64,000 nt of DNA from Diplodia intermedia (lineage: Eukaryota > Ascomycota > Dothideomycetes > Botryosphaeriales > Botryosphaeriaceae): positions 124,001 to 188,000 of the forward strand of contig JAKEKT010000026.1 of NCBI GenBank assembly GCA_021495925.1, given 5' to 3'. A model generated the notes under the pieces. The model did not search any database. It worked only from the letters and a program-made list of their open reading frames with translations, and had not been told where the DNA came from. Both the position numbers and the translations under genes were made by a program. Of the stretch, positions 33,131 through 44,535 are shown piece after piece; position 1 is the first letter of the stretch; every line of letters begins with the position of its first letter.

Positions 33131-34488
33131 ATGCCCATAATCGTTCCCACCGAAAATGTGGGTTCCCTACCCCGTCCCATGCGTAAGTTGCCAGCCGCCT
33201 CCGTCTTGGTTGCCCGCCTTGCCCGTCGGTCCCGCGTCTCGACCACCGTCTGCTGTGCCTCACAACCCAACCTGACGTCATTCCAGAGCTCCAGCAGACC
33301 TACGCCGACTACGATGCCGGCCGATGTACCAAGGCCGATCTTCTCGAGGCCCAGGACGTTGCCGTCCAAGACACCATTGAGCGCCTGGAGCGCTGCGGTC
33401 AAGATTTCGTGACGGACGGCGAGCAACGTTGCAGCTCCTTCGCGACGTACTCTGTCACAGAGTAAGCCAATTGCCACTGCAACAGCACGTGAAGCCAAGT
33501 TGGGCTAATCAGTTGTTGCAGCACGCTCAACGGAACCGGCCTCACCGAAAACCTCACCGTTGACGATCAATGCTTTACAATCACCTTCCAAGATGGCCAC
33601 ACGCGCACACTACCCCGTCTCCTTTCCGGGCCCTTCCGCTACCAGACATACGCATACGACAACTTCAGAGCATCCCTTAGGTACGCAACAAGAAAACCCA
33701 TGAAGGTCGCTGTCATCGCCCCGTCGATGATGTACCTCCTTTACGTCGGCGAAGTCCCCGGATATTCCAAGGAACAGTTTATGCAGGACATTGTGGACGA
33801 GTGCGTCAAGGACATTCGCGGCTGCTTCGAGGCCGGGGCGGTACGTGTGTCAATTGACTTCACCGAGGGCCGCCTCGCCTGCCAGGAGGGGTCTCCACCG
33901 AATTTGATCGACGTTTTCATCAAGCTGTTGGACGACGTGTTATCGCACTTTACTCCCGAGGAGCGCGTTGACATTGGCCTGCACACCTGCCCTGGCGGCG
34001 ACTGCGACACGCGCCACTCGGATTTCCAGTCTTACTACTCCCTGCTGCCCAAGCTGTTAAAGGTCAAAGTCGGGTACTTCCTGATGCAGATGCGGTCGGA
34101 ACCGGAGAAGGAGGCTCTCTACAAGCTGATCGGAGCGAACCTGGAGCCCAAGTTGGACGGGGTCAAGCAGGTGGTCTTCATTGGCTGTGTCGACCCGCTG
34201 ACGCCGCACGTCGAGAAGCCCGAGGCGGTCGCGGACATGCTGCTCGAGGCCAGCTTCCACATTCCGCGCGACCAGCTCGGCGCCACGGACGACTGCGGCT
34301 TCTCGCCCTTCAACAACGACCTCAAGCCCAAGAGTTGGAGCCCGAACTTTGGCCGGGACATCGCTTTCAGGAAGATCAAGGCGAGAGTTGAGGGAGCGAA
34401 GTTGGCAAGCGAGGAGTTTGAGCGGTTGGAGAGGCAGTCGATAATATTAAAGGCCAGGGCGAAGTCGAAATCTCCGCCGCCGCGGTGA
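33131..34488 (+). CDS. MetE-like (cobalamin-independent methionine synthase family) protein
   Basis: Exons 33131..33182, 33287..33461 and 33522..34488 give 397 aa. The start ENVGSLPRPM and ERCGQDFVTDGEQ match the start of the MetE catalytic barrel (UROD/MetE-like superfamily). The expected zinc ligands are present in outline: His230 and Cys232 in IGLHTCPGG and Cys334 in TDDCGFSPF, the latter in the C-G-F/L context of true MetE proteins. At about half the length of full MetE (about 760 aa) it has only the catalytic barrel, like archaeal core MetE and fungal UROD/MetE-like proteins of unproven function. The methyl donor and acceptor cannot be deduced. The basic C-terminal tail (ARAKSKSPPPR) is unusual. 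Confidence 0.82.
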
Positions 34489-36259
34489 AAGGGAAAGGAA
34501 AGGAGTTGGAGAGAAAGGAGCGAGCGGCTGCTTTATTTCAATGGCGGAACCTGAAAACGAAAAGCCATCCATTGGAAGCCGTTCAGATGAGTATTTTTTG
34601 CATATACTGGGGTTTGGAATGTTGGTTATTTCCCCCCGAGCGTGTTGCTCTTTTTTTTTTCTCTGTCTCCTTTCCTCGAACAAAGAAAGTTTATGAATTT
34701 CCTATACCATATCGCGCCCTGCTTTCCTGGTTTGACGCTCTCTTGCTTTGGGCTGGTTGTCTGGATACCTTTCTGTACTGTTAGCGGAGGAACTGTAAGA
34801 GCGTAGCATTTGTACGAGACGAGTTGTCTCTTGTCGTAATAATTGCAGCGGTACTCTAGTTTTTCTTCAGTTGGCGGCGGCTGGCTGGATAATTACAGGC
34901 TTTCAGAGAAACAATACATGAACCTCTTCCCACAGAGGAGATCTCTATGCAGACATGGTGATTGCTGCTCAGATCCAATGGTGTCGCCGCGGCGTTTCCG
35001 AACAGGGAATAACATATCGTCGACATTCCCGACCCACCGCACGCCAAGACAGCTTCGATCGACGGCATTTGCGATCGTCTCGACGTTAGCCATCCTTCTT
35101 CTCCCCGCCGGTTCGAGACTCGACGGTAACAGGGATTATGACTTGAAACTTGACTAACGACCAAAGTTTATTTGAGGTCCCAGCGGGGCCGACGGACCCG
35201 AAGAAGCCGGCGCTCTAGGTCGCGAGCCCGGTGTTCCAGCGAATGGGGTAAAAGCAAAAGAAGTTCGTCGGTGGTGCTTGAGTTCAGCTTGGAAGGCTTC
35301 GGCCTATAGGATATATATCAGGGCAGATGGTCGTCTGCGGTGTTTGGCAGCGCGGGGCTGCAAGCATTGGGGGGGGAAAAAAAAGTGACGTCGACGCAGA
35401 TCAACGCGGGGGGGACGGCAGTGATGGTCAGTGGCACAGAAAAGAAACACATTATGCGAGACTATTATTCCTTCCTAGATGGTGATGGTATGTGCCTTGC
35501 CGGCGTCTGATTGGCTTGAATTGTCTCGGAAGGAAAATCCATGCGGCACAGTAGTATCTAGCGAGCCACCAATCTCATTCGATATATTTGTCCTCACTAA
35601 CTCTTGGCTAAATATGCTTAAAGGAAGGTGTAAGATGTTCAAAGTGCGCGCAAAATAAATGCGTCGTCCTTGACAAGCCTGACAGAAGAAAAAATGGAAA
35701 GGAAAAGGGTGGACTTTATCACAGGAGCGTGAAGGCCGATATAAAAAGGGTGGAGCGATTCACAAGGAGTGACGCAAGACACACAGATACACATACACAC
35801 ACATGTATATATAAAAAAAAGGGGAGGGCTTCATCACACAGAAGTCCATGCCAAAACGAAAAGGAGTGGAAAGGCTAACATGAATCAACCGCATACCGGC
35901 AGAAAAATTGAAAGAGTATGGGATCAAGGAGCAGAACGAGGAACAGTCTGAGGCTGCGGTGTAGGTGAGAACAAGAAGCGTCGCGATGTTTGCAAGACGA
36001 AATCGTCAGCGGGAACCCATATCAAGCTCGGTTTGCTGTATTTCATTGCATACAACGACAGTTTGAATCGAGCGCCTTGGTTTGAACATGGTGTATGATT
36101 ATCCGATAGTGCTATGAAAACTCCAGTCATGCTACAACTTTTCCATCCTGTACACACACATGCTGTACTACGCTAAACATTAATACTGAGAAAAACAAGA
36201 CCGAGGACCGGTCCATCTCGCCGCTTCGCAAAAGAAACACCAAAATAAAAAGACTCGCT
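34489..36259. other. Intergenic, no gene seen
   Basis: 1.8 kb between the MetE-like gene and the 3' end of the MFS gene that begins the biosynthetic cluster. It contains short homopolymer runs (for example G then A near 35370) and only short ORFs. A plausible cluster boundary. Confidence 0.5.
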
Positions 36260-37929
36260 TTAAAACTCCTGCCTAAACCTCTTGCTCGTCCGGATCCGCT
36301 CGCCGTAAAAGTAGAACAGCCACAGGGCGGGGGCCAGCAGCAGCGCCAGGAAGCCGAGCAGGGTGTTGCCCCAGCCCAGGCCCAAGGCGTCGTACATGTC
36401 GAGGCCGCACAGGGGCAGCAGGGCGCCGAGCAGGCTGCGCAGCACGGCGTTGGCGGCGTTGACGCTGGCGGCGTGCAGGGTGAAGGCGTCGACGAGGTAG
36501 GTCTGGACGCAGATGAGGGCGCAGATCATGCCGGCGCCGGTGATGCCGGTGCCGATCATGGGCGCCACCCAGTGCACCTTCTTCTCCGCCGTCCAGCCGT
36601 ACAGGAACAGGCCGGCGGGCAGCGCCAGCGCGGCGGGCACGGTGAGGAACAGCGGCAGCCGGTCCTCGGGCCGGATGCGCCCGCCCGCCGCGAGCTTGCG
36701 CTGCAGCAGCCTGTCCGTCACGCTGCCGACGGCGAGCAGCCCGAGCAGCGAGCCCACGCCCGAGCCGATGTAGGTGAGGCCGGCCGCCGAGGTCGAGAAG
36801 CCGTAGCTGTCCTCGAAGACGAAGGTGAAGGTGGTGAAGAGGATGTAGAGGATGCCGTACGCGATGGCGATGTAGAGGCACATGAGCGTGACGATGGGCG
36901 AGAAGAAGAGGAGCTTGAGCGGGCGGGCGAGCGCGTGGCGGAAGATCTCGCCCGTGGTCAGGTCGGTCGCGTACTTGGAGCGGTAGGCCGGGTTGCCGGT
37001 CTCTTGCCTGAGGCGCGCTGCCTTGCGCTCGAGGAGGACGGGGTGGTAGGTTTCCTTGAGCGTGAAATAGGCGACGACGGTGCAGATGCCGGACTGGGCG
37101 ATTGGTTAGCAGGCTGGATGCGAAAAACGGTGGCGCGCATCATGCTTACCGTGATGGTGATGACCCAGAACACCCAGCGCCAGCCCTCGGCCTCGGTGAG
37201 GTATCCGCCAGCAATGGGTCCGACGATGGGTCCGAGTAGAGGCCCCATGGACCAGATGGCCATGGCCCCTCCCCTCTTCTCCGCCGGGAGCATGTCCGCG
37301 ATGGAGCCGCTGCCGCACGTAACCACCGACACGCCCGAGAGCCCGGCCAGGAACCGGAAGACGATGAGCATGCCCATGTTCTGCGACACGGCGCAGCAGA
37401 CGGTGAAGATGGTGAAGAAGACGTTGCAGACGTGGTACACTGGGTTGCGGCCGTAGACTTCGCTCAGAGGTGCCAGGAGCAGGGGACCCAAGGCGAAGCC
37501 GAGAACGTAGACGGAAACGACGAAGGTCGCGAGCATTTGGGAGTCGGTCCCGAAATCTTTCATCACGAGCGGCACGCCGGGCGCAAACATGGAGGAGGCA
37601 AGCGGTCTGCGGCATGTTAGAATGGTCGTAGACAATGAGCAGTGACTGGGGTTTGCCTACGTCAGGAACGTAATGAAAGAGAGGACGCCGATCGTTGTCC
37701 ATTGCCGGGATGCTGGCCACTTTGTGGGGTTGATGGCATCGTCCGAGGGCTCCCAGTCGACGATGAAAGGATTGGCAGCCTCTTCGGCAGGCTTCTCGCT
37801 AACTGCATGCTCGTCGACGTGGCGTGTGGACGCCGAACTGTTGGTCCTGGTCTGGTCGGTGACTCCTGATTCCAGATCCATTGAAGGTTTGAGAGAGTTG
37901 GGTGTCTCTGGCGGATTTAAGGCGCTCAT
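36260..37929 (-). CDS. MFS exporter, DHA1 type, at the edge of the ICS cluster
   Basis: Drug:H+ antiporter-1-like transporter of 519 aa. Exons 37929..37661, 37606..37150 and 37093..36260, with introns of 54 and 56 bp. The hydrophilic N-terminus ends in NPFIVDWEPSDDAINPTKWP, the standard lead-in for fungal DHA1 proteins, followed by helix 1. The loop 2-3 motif reads SEVYGRNPVYHV. The motif-C region SMGPLLGPIVGPIAGGYL is typical of antiporters. The second half includes a central loop (LLERKAARLRQETGNPAYRS) and six more helices up to the C-terminal YFYGERIRTSKRFRQEF. It lies in the same orientation as the neighbouring P450 and isocyanide synthase genes, so it is a good candidate for product export or self-protection, by context only. 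Confidence 0.9.
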
Positions 37930-38726
37930 CTGTGCTAGTGTGCTAGTGCGCTAGGCGGTTTGCCCTGAGTCTGTGTAAGGGTGGGGTTTGCCTGGGGGTA
38001 ACAAGACACAAGTTTCGACGATTTGCAAATCAGGAAGTTGGCATGAGCGAGTACTATTATAGCATTTGGCGGGACAGCTGTAGCGCTTTAAGGAGAGAAA
38101 CATTGCGGCCGTGAGCAAGGTGTCATCTGCAAAGCGAAGTCTTCGCATGCAGCTGCGCTGCACAGTTCGGATGGGCCTGAGGCCGAGCTGCCATGCGACA
38201 TATATACCCGATTCGTATTCGCACACGAGCTTTCGGATCGCATTTTATGCTTCGCATTCGGGTCTGCTTCCTCGCATTGTGCATCTGAGCTTGGCACCTC
38301 AACACCCGCTGTACTACGTTGAATTCTTTGGTGACTGCAAGGCCAATCTTCGCATTCCGAATTAACATTCCTTGGTCGGTGCATAAAACTCGCGTCTGCT
38401 CCGGAAGTCCTGCTTTCCAGCAGATACATGCCAGCGAGGCGCTCACCGAGGTACTGTGCATGGAGGCGAAATGGAACCAACTCCGATTCAGCAAAGCGAG
38501 GTGCTATCTATCAAGGCGCATTACATCAAGAGCGCTCACATCTGAAGCATATGGTTGTGTAATTCTTTGGGGAAACCTCTAGGCAAACAAGAGCCAGCCG
38601 TCCACGAGTAAAGGAGAAATCAAGATACCATTGGATAGAAACAATAACAGCCCGGGAGAACCAACTTGGAAAACGCCAAAAAAAAAAAAAATCAGATAAC
38701 AACAAGTTGCGCGATCGTCTCATCCC
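37930..38726. other. Intergenic between MFS and P450 genes
   Basis: 797 bp holding the MFS promoter and the P450 3' end. A run of about 14 A lies at 38678. CGCAT/TCGCAT words recur between 38130 and 38360, perhaps by chance. No gene seen. Confidence 0.5.
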
Positions 38727-40648
38727 TCACCTCTTCACGATCCTCACCCTCACCTTCTCGGGGTTCTTCATGAACAACGTCGCCCCGGACACCGTCTCCT
38801 CGACAACCTCCAACACCCTCTTCCTCGCCTCCTCCTCGCCCTCTCCCTCCTCCCGCACGACCTCGACCCGATGCCCGCGCACCACGGCCGCGACGACGGC
38901 CACGAACTCGACCTGCGAGAACTTCTTGCCCGGGCAGACGCGCGGGCCGTCGGCCCAGGGGATGAAGCTGCCCTTGACAGGGGCGGGCTTGAAGGTTTCC
39001 CCTTCGTCGCCGGCCTCGATCCAGCGCGCGGGCTTCCAGGTCAGGGAGTCGGCGCCCCAGTAGTCGGGGTGCGATTGCAGGGCGACGACGTTGGGGAAGA
39101 CGTAGGCGTGCGCGGGGAGGGTGGCGGTGAAGCTGGTGGCGGTGGCGGTGGGGTCGGCAGAAGGGACGGTGAGGGTTTGGGGCGAGGGGCCGGTGCTTTT
39201 GGGAATGGAGACGACGGGTGGGAAGAGGCGGAGGGTTTCGTACTGTCGGAGAGCGAAGTGTGTGAGTTAGTGAGTTCTTTGAACCGAGTTGCGGAGTGTG
39301 GGAGGGTGGGGTTTTCTCCTATTTTCTTCTTCTTTCTTTCTGGGGGTAAAGGGGTATCTTACCATGACACCGAGGGCACGCTTCAACCGCGGGAACACCT
39401 CGCCGTATGCCAAATCCTCAAGCTCGGCGGTGCCCAGCACGGCCTGAGCCTCCTCGGCCACCCAGTCCTGGATATCCGGATATGCGGCCAGCATGTACAT
39501 GGCGTAGCAGACGGCGTGAGCGGTCGTCTCATGCCCGGCGAAGCTGTATATGAAGACGTTGCCGTACATCTCATCATCCGAGAGGCCCTGGGATAGTCTT
39601 CCACCGGTGGACGGAGGCCCTTTGGACTGACGCGCCTCTTCGTTCTTCTGCACGAGGACGCTGAGCAGATTGGCGTGTTCGGATCCTTCGTACCGCGTTT
39701 GTTCGACCATGCCGACCATGTAATCCTTCAATGTGGTTTTGTGCGTCGCGAAGTCTTGCAATTTCTTTGGTAGTAGCGACTGGGGGAGAGACCAAACGAA
39801 CTTCGGCAACAGCCCCATCATGAGGAAGTTGTCGAGCACACCCGCCAGGCAGTCGCGATAACTGGGAGTAGTGGTGGTGGTTTGTTGCTTGTCGGCCTCT
39901 TTCTCTGTTTCCTCGGCGCCCCGGAAATCGCAAGAGAAGCCCAGGCCGGCCGAGGTCAAGATGTTCAGCGTCAGAGTCATCGAGTCCTCGGCCAGCGAGC
40001 TCGATCCGCCCACGCCAATGCCACGTCCAAAGTAGCCAAGCATCCCGCCCGTCTGCCGCAGCGCCTCAGTCCAGACGAGCTGATTGAGGCGCTCGTTGAA
40101 CGGCGTGGCAGAGATGCGCCGGTGGCGAGCCCACTCGGGGCCATCCGTGGACGCGACGCTGGGGCCGTAGACGTTGATGACCTCTACGAAAGGGTCAGTG
40201 ACTCTGTACAAATTACGGTGCGCGTCTTCATTCCGTAAACGGAGGGAGCAAACATACCGACCATGTGCATGGGCTTGATGAAATCCCTCTTGCGGGCCAG
40301 CAGCTCGTCGCTGGCGGCAGCGTCGGCCACGTAAATCTCGATGTCGGCGGGCGTGGCGTGCGCGAACACCTTGCCGTAGCGGTCATGCATGCGATAGCGG
40401 TCATGGAAGTTCCAACTCCTCTTCGACATCAGGAGCAGCTCGGTGGCGTTGTTGACGCCCAGCAGCATCTCCAGCGTCCGGACGATTAGAGGCTCGAATA
40501 TGAGCCATAGCGGGTTGCCTGGGCTGATGGGGCTGATGTGCACGCGCAAGCCTGTTGCTTTCGCCCGACGCACATTGTTGTAGAGCGAGACTGCGGACCA
40601 GATCAGGTAGAGCGGGATGGCGCTTGCGATGAGGGCTGGCGTGAGCAT
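38727..40648 (-). CDS. Cytochrome P450 of the ICS cluster
   Basis: Membrane-anchored P450 of 575 aa. Exons 40648..40258, 40183..39363 and 39242..38727. The N-terminal anchor is MLTPALIASAIPLYLIWSAV. The I-helix oxygen-binding segment is SFAGHETTAH; the ExxR motif is ETLR at about 406-409, at the very start of exon 3. The heme-binding loop is FIPWADGPRVCPG, with the cysteine ligand near residue 507; the usual Phe of the consensus is replaced by Trp, as in some fungal families. Reading through intron 2 gives a truncated protein without the heme loop. No CYP family number can be assigned from memory. By position it should oxidise the isocyanide or its product; in the xanthocillin pathway a P450 couples two monomers, which is a precedent only. 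Confidence 0.92.
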
Positions 40649-42497
40649 CGTGTGGTTGGGATCGTCGCTGGCCAGTCACGGTGTTGCGGTTTCTTGAATG
40701 CTCCTTGTGGCGACCGGGTCGGAAGATCTGCCGACGTTATAGCAGAAATATGTGCAATGCGGCGGAAGTGAATTTGGCGGTTCGGGTGGCTTGGTGCCTT
40801 CCAATAGAGAAGACTTCATTTCCCCCTTTCTCGCGTTGCGCTACCACCCTCCAAAACTCGGCAGAGGGCACACCCCGCTTTCCGAAGCTTGTTGTGTACT
40901 ACGTTGCGTGGCGACATGCTAATTGTCGTATCAGTTGTCGTATTCGGATCCGTGGAGCGAAGGACGGGCTGGGCCTCCCTTCTGCCACGCCGCGAAATCA
41001 CCGGCCATCTTCCTGCCCAGCCTATTGCGAGTAATGTGCTGTCGGAAACAATCCCGAGCCTGTACTTGAGCTTCGGAATCGGAATCAAGTGCTGGTCTTG
41101 CATGTCCTCGACAGTGGGGTGGAGTTGTCGCTTGGGTATCTTTAGTAGAGTCGATGAATACCTAGCGAATTGCCGGTATGCGCTGAGATGGGCAGTCCTT
41201 GAGTGCATGGAAAATAGCAACGGAAGTGGCGTTGCGGTGTAGCCAGGGGAACAACGTCGTGAGCATCTAACCTTGAACCCGAACAGGCAATACTAAGAAG
41301 CCGGCCCCAACATTGTAGAACCAGAAAGTCCAGCAAAGCCGTCTTGCCAATAATACTTTGGAGCTTTGTCCTAAATTGAGATCCATCAAGTCCGAATGCT
41401 GAATGCTTGTGTGCAACATGCATAAGTTGCTCCTCGTAAAGTCAACGCAGTGATTGGCTAATTGCCGTATAAGAATAGTCTACATACGAACACGGGGAAG
41501 ACGACGTCCGATCTTCCGCGACACAAAGCCGAAAGATGGAGAAGGCTGCAATGCGGAGCTCGGCGTTGTAGATGATTGGAGCTCGGAGATAAGATGCTCG
41601 GGCATCAAGGTCCTGCTCGGCTATTACTACGTATAAACTTCGACCGGGCGCAGCTGTGGGGCGTTCCTGCTCATCAGTGCTGGTGTGCAACGGAGGCGCT
41701 CTACCCGACCGTTTGCTGGACGTGGAGTGGTCCATCTAAAAATACCCCGTGGCTGACGCGCTGCTTAAATCGACGACGGCGGACCTTAGCATGTGGATGA
41801 AAGGGGATGTTTGGGTCTGAGGAGCAGTCGGTAAAGTAATTGAGAGCCGAGTCCAGACAGCTTCAAGTTGTGTTGCGCAAGGAAGTACACCCTGAGCCGC
41901 GAGACACCTGGATGTTCTGGTTCCATCGTGATTCTTCGACTTGTGTTTTTTTTTTTTTCCAAATCCAGACACTCTTTCCCACTTCATCGCTTTCTCGTCT
42001 TATTCTTACGTATTAGCTCTGCACCAAGAATCGTCGGGTAAGAATTCAACACAAACTGTAAAGATGGACCTGCTGTGCGTTTTGATTGGTTCGACGCAAT
42101 CCCCGAGAGGGCATGTAGGTAAATGCTTGAACAATTCCGCCATCTCTCCCCGATCGTCGGGCCGATTGAGGTGAAGAGTCGGGGGATGTGCCGAACAGCC
42201 AGCGCCACAGACGCCATGAACGCCTGATGTTAAGACCATCTGTGCCACCTCAAACGTCTCACTTGAAACAGCTTTTTGTGGGGAATGTTCAAATCGAGTT
42301 CCGGAACCATGTCCGCTGGCGCGGAGCAATACCGCGCTGCAGCATCCGTACCACACGGAGGAGTGCTTCGTGATATGCACATGTTGAGTTGATTCAGAAC
42401 AGGAGCTATACGTTTTGCACGCTAGAAACAAGTTACCCTATATACAAATTCTTCTATTTCCGGTCCATGGTCCAAGATGTAGACCCTCTTTTCTTCT
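40649..42497. other. Intergenic between P450 and isocyanide synthase genes
   Basis: 1.85 kb including the P450 promoter. It is rather AT-rich and contains a run of 14 T at 41945. ORFs up to 141 codons have no recognisable character. No regulator gene is seen here. Confidence 0.5.
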
Positions 42498-44535
42498 TCA
42501 GTCAATGTGCAACCGCCACAACTCCCTCCCAAAACTCGACGTATATCCCTCACGCGTGTGCATCGTCAAAATATTATCGTTGATGAGCACATCGCCCTGC
42601 TCCCAGCCCTGGTACAAGCACACCCGCCTATCGAACAACGCCCGCTCCACCGCCGTCCTGATGCGCTCATCCTCCTCCTCGTCGACGTCCTGGATGTGCA
42701 CGCGGGTGGGCGTGAAGCGGGTGCGCTCCTGCGGCCAGTCCTCGTGATAGCGAATGCACGGCGCGCCGGTGGCCGGGTGGTCGACGACGAGCGGCAGGTC
42801 GCCGAAGCGGGAGTTGTCGAACGCGTCCGTGACGACGCACCACTTGCGCCCACGCAGGCCGTCGACGGCGTAGCCGCCCGTCAGGTGCTTGAACAGCAGC
42901 GGGCTGGTGGCGAACATGGTGTGGCCGTGGCCCTTGGGGCTCGCGGTGGCGCCGACGAACATCTGGAAGCGCGGCGGGGTGCTCACGCCGCCGACCACCT
43001 TGAACAGGCCGTCGTAGTGGAAGGGCATGGGCTCGGCCGACAGCACGTTGTTGAGCCCGCGCGCGTCGTCGCCGCCGTCCTTGACCTCGAGCAGCTCGCC
43101 GAACTTCCACTTCATGATGGCCCCCATCTCGCGCCCCTTGGCCAGGAAGGCGGGCCGGTCCGTCGTGCCCGCCAGCCCGCGCAGCACGACCGGCGAGTTG
43201 TGCTCGGCCAGCTTGCGGACCTTTTGCATGTCGGCGGCGGCGAAGGGCGTGGTGCGCGGGTAGCGCACCACCAGGCCCATCGGGTACGTGTGCTCGACGG
43301 AAGCGGCGCCGGGGAGGTCGTAGAGCGGGGACCTTTCGCGGAAGCACCACGGCCGCCGCTGGCCGTCGGGTGAGTGCACGAGCTCGAGCACGTCGACAGC
43401 GTCGGCGGCCTCGCGGCGTGTGAGTGGGATGAAGGAGCCGTCGAGTCGGCAGGTCATGACCGAGTGCCATGGCGTGATGGGCCGGTCTTGCACGTTGGGC
43501 ATGACGGCGATGGGGATCTTGGTGGCTGAGTTGGCGGCGTGGATCGAGAGACGCACCGAGTCGGGGAAGGCTTCTTGGACGCAGGCGGCGTAGCACTGTA
43601 AAGGCCAGTGAGCGTGGGACTCTTATCGCGAAGTGATGGGTTTTGTTACCTTGCCTCGCGCGATCATCTGCTTCGACACCCTAGACACCTTGCGCTTGAA
43701 TGCCTTGCGGCTGCCGGTCGAGGAGTCGCTGTCCGAGCCACCAGAGGCACTGGACACACCCGAGGAATCCGACTGCTCTCCAGAGGGCTCGCCGTTGCTC
43801 TTCCGCAGATCGCGGGAGAGGTATTTCAGGTAGCCCATGTACGTGGCCTTGACACTGTCGTCGCTGGCGATGTGCTTGTTGACGTCGTAGCCTTGCTCGC
43901 CGTACGTCGCCATCAGCTGCTCGCGGACCAAGGGAGCCGCCTTTTCGTAGCTTGCCGTGTCGGTGTAATGGAGCAGTTCAGCCGGCAGCTTGTCCTTCAG
44001 CGACGGCATCATGGAAAGACGCGCGAAGTGGATCGAGTGGCAGTCCAGCTCGACGGCCATCTGGCGGAGGCATTCTCCGTACTTCCAGACGGTCGAGTCC
44101 GGAACGCCGAGGAGATCTGAAGACATACGTCAGTGACTGCGGGGGCTAAAGGATTGCTGCATGTTGCTGACCGCTATAGACAATGCCATCGGAAACGATG
44201 GTGAGGTCGGCGCCGGGGGGATATGTATCCTTGATGTTGTCGCAGAAGGCTTGGAGGTGCTTCAGCGAAACTTCCTCGGCCTTGTCCGGCAGTGTTCCCA
44301 ACACCTTCTCTTCAGTGTTGGGGGACTTGAAGGGGAAGGCGGGAAGTGTGAGCGAGAGGGGCGTTTGCTTCTCGACGGCTTTTTGGATTAGCGGGAGAAA
44401 GGTATGCCGAGCCTGCGGGATGGTCTTGGGGTCGAAAGGCGAGGCCTTTAGCCGGTACGACTCGATGACGGAGAGGATGTCGTCGGCAACCTGGGCGGCC
44501 GAGCGCTTGGACGCGGCTACAGTGTGGACAGACAT
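42498..44535 (-). CDS. Isocyanide synthase - 2OG dioxygenase fusion protein
   Basis: Core enzyme of the cluster, 642 aa. Exons 44535..44172, 44116..43650 and 43595..42498, with introns of 55 and 54 bp. The first half is a Dit1/PvcA-type isocyanide (isonitrile) synthase: TIVSDGIVYSDLLGVPD around residues 112-128 is its signature, and it continues to about 335 (RLSIHAANSATKIPIAVMP, ITPWHSVMTCRLDG). Such enzymes use ribulose 5-phosphate to turn an amino-acid amine into an isocyanide. From about 370 a TauD/PvcB-like Fe(II)/2-oxoglutarate dioxygenase follows: HxD as His470-Tyr-Asp472 in MPFHYDGLF, distal His623 in LTMHTREGY, and a 2OG-binding Arg near 634. PvcB-like partners oxidatively decarboxylate the intermediate to a vinyl isocyanide. 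A Ser/Gly/Glu-rich stretch (about 235-260) sits inside the synthase half. The fusion matches the known fungal ICS-dioxygenase class, such as the xanthocillin synthase. Amino-acid substrate not deducible. Confidence 0.93.

Noticed and set aside
29355..34488. Dikaritin (ustiloxin-type) RiPP cluster around the repeat precursor
   Set aside because: No DUF3328 (UstY), tyrosinase or peptidase gene lies within several kilobases, and the units contain no Tyr core.
36473..37456. 327-codon plus-strand ORF opposite the MFS gene
   Set aside because: Glu/Gly/Arg/Ala-rich shadow of a GC-rich coding sequence; the minus strand has transporter helices and correct splice sites.
42507..43373. 288-codon plus-strand ORF opposite the ICS fusion
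   Set aside because: Composition is Ala/Val/Arg/Glu-rich without structure, an antisense shadow of the dioxygenase exon.
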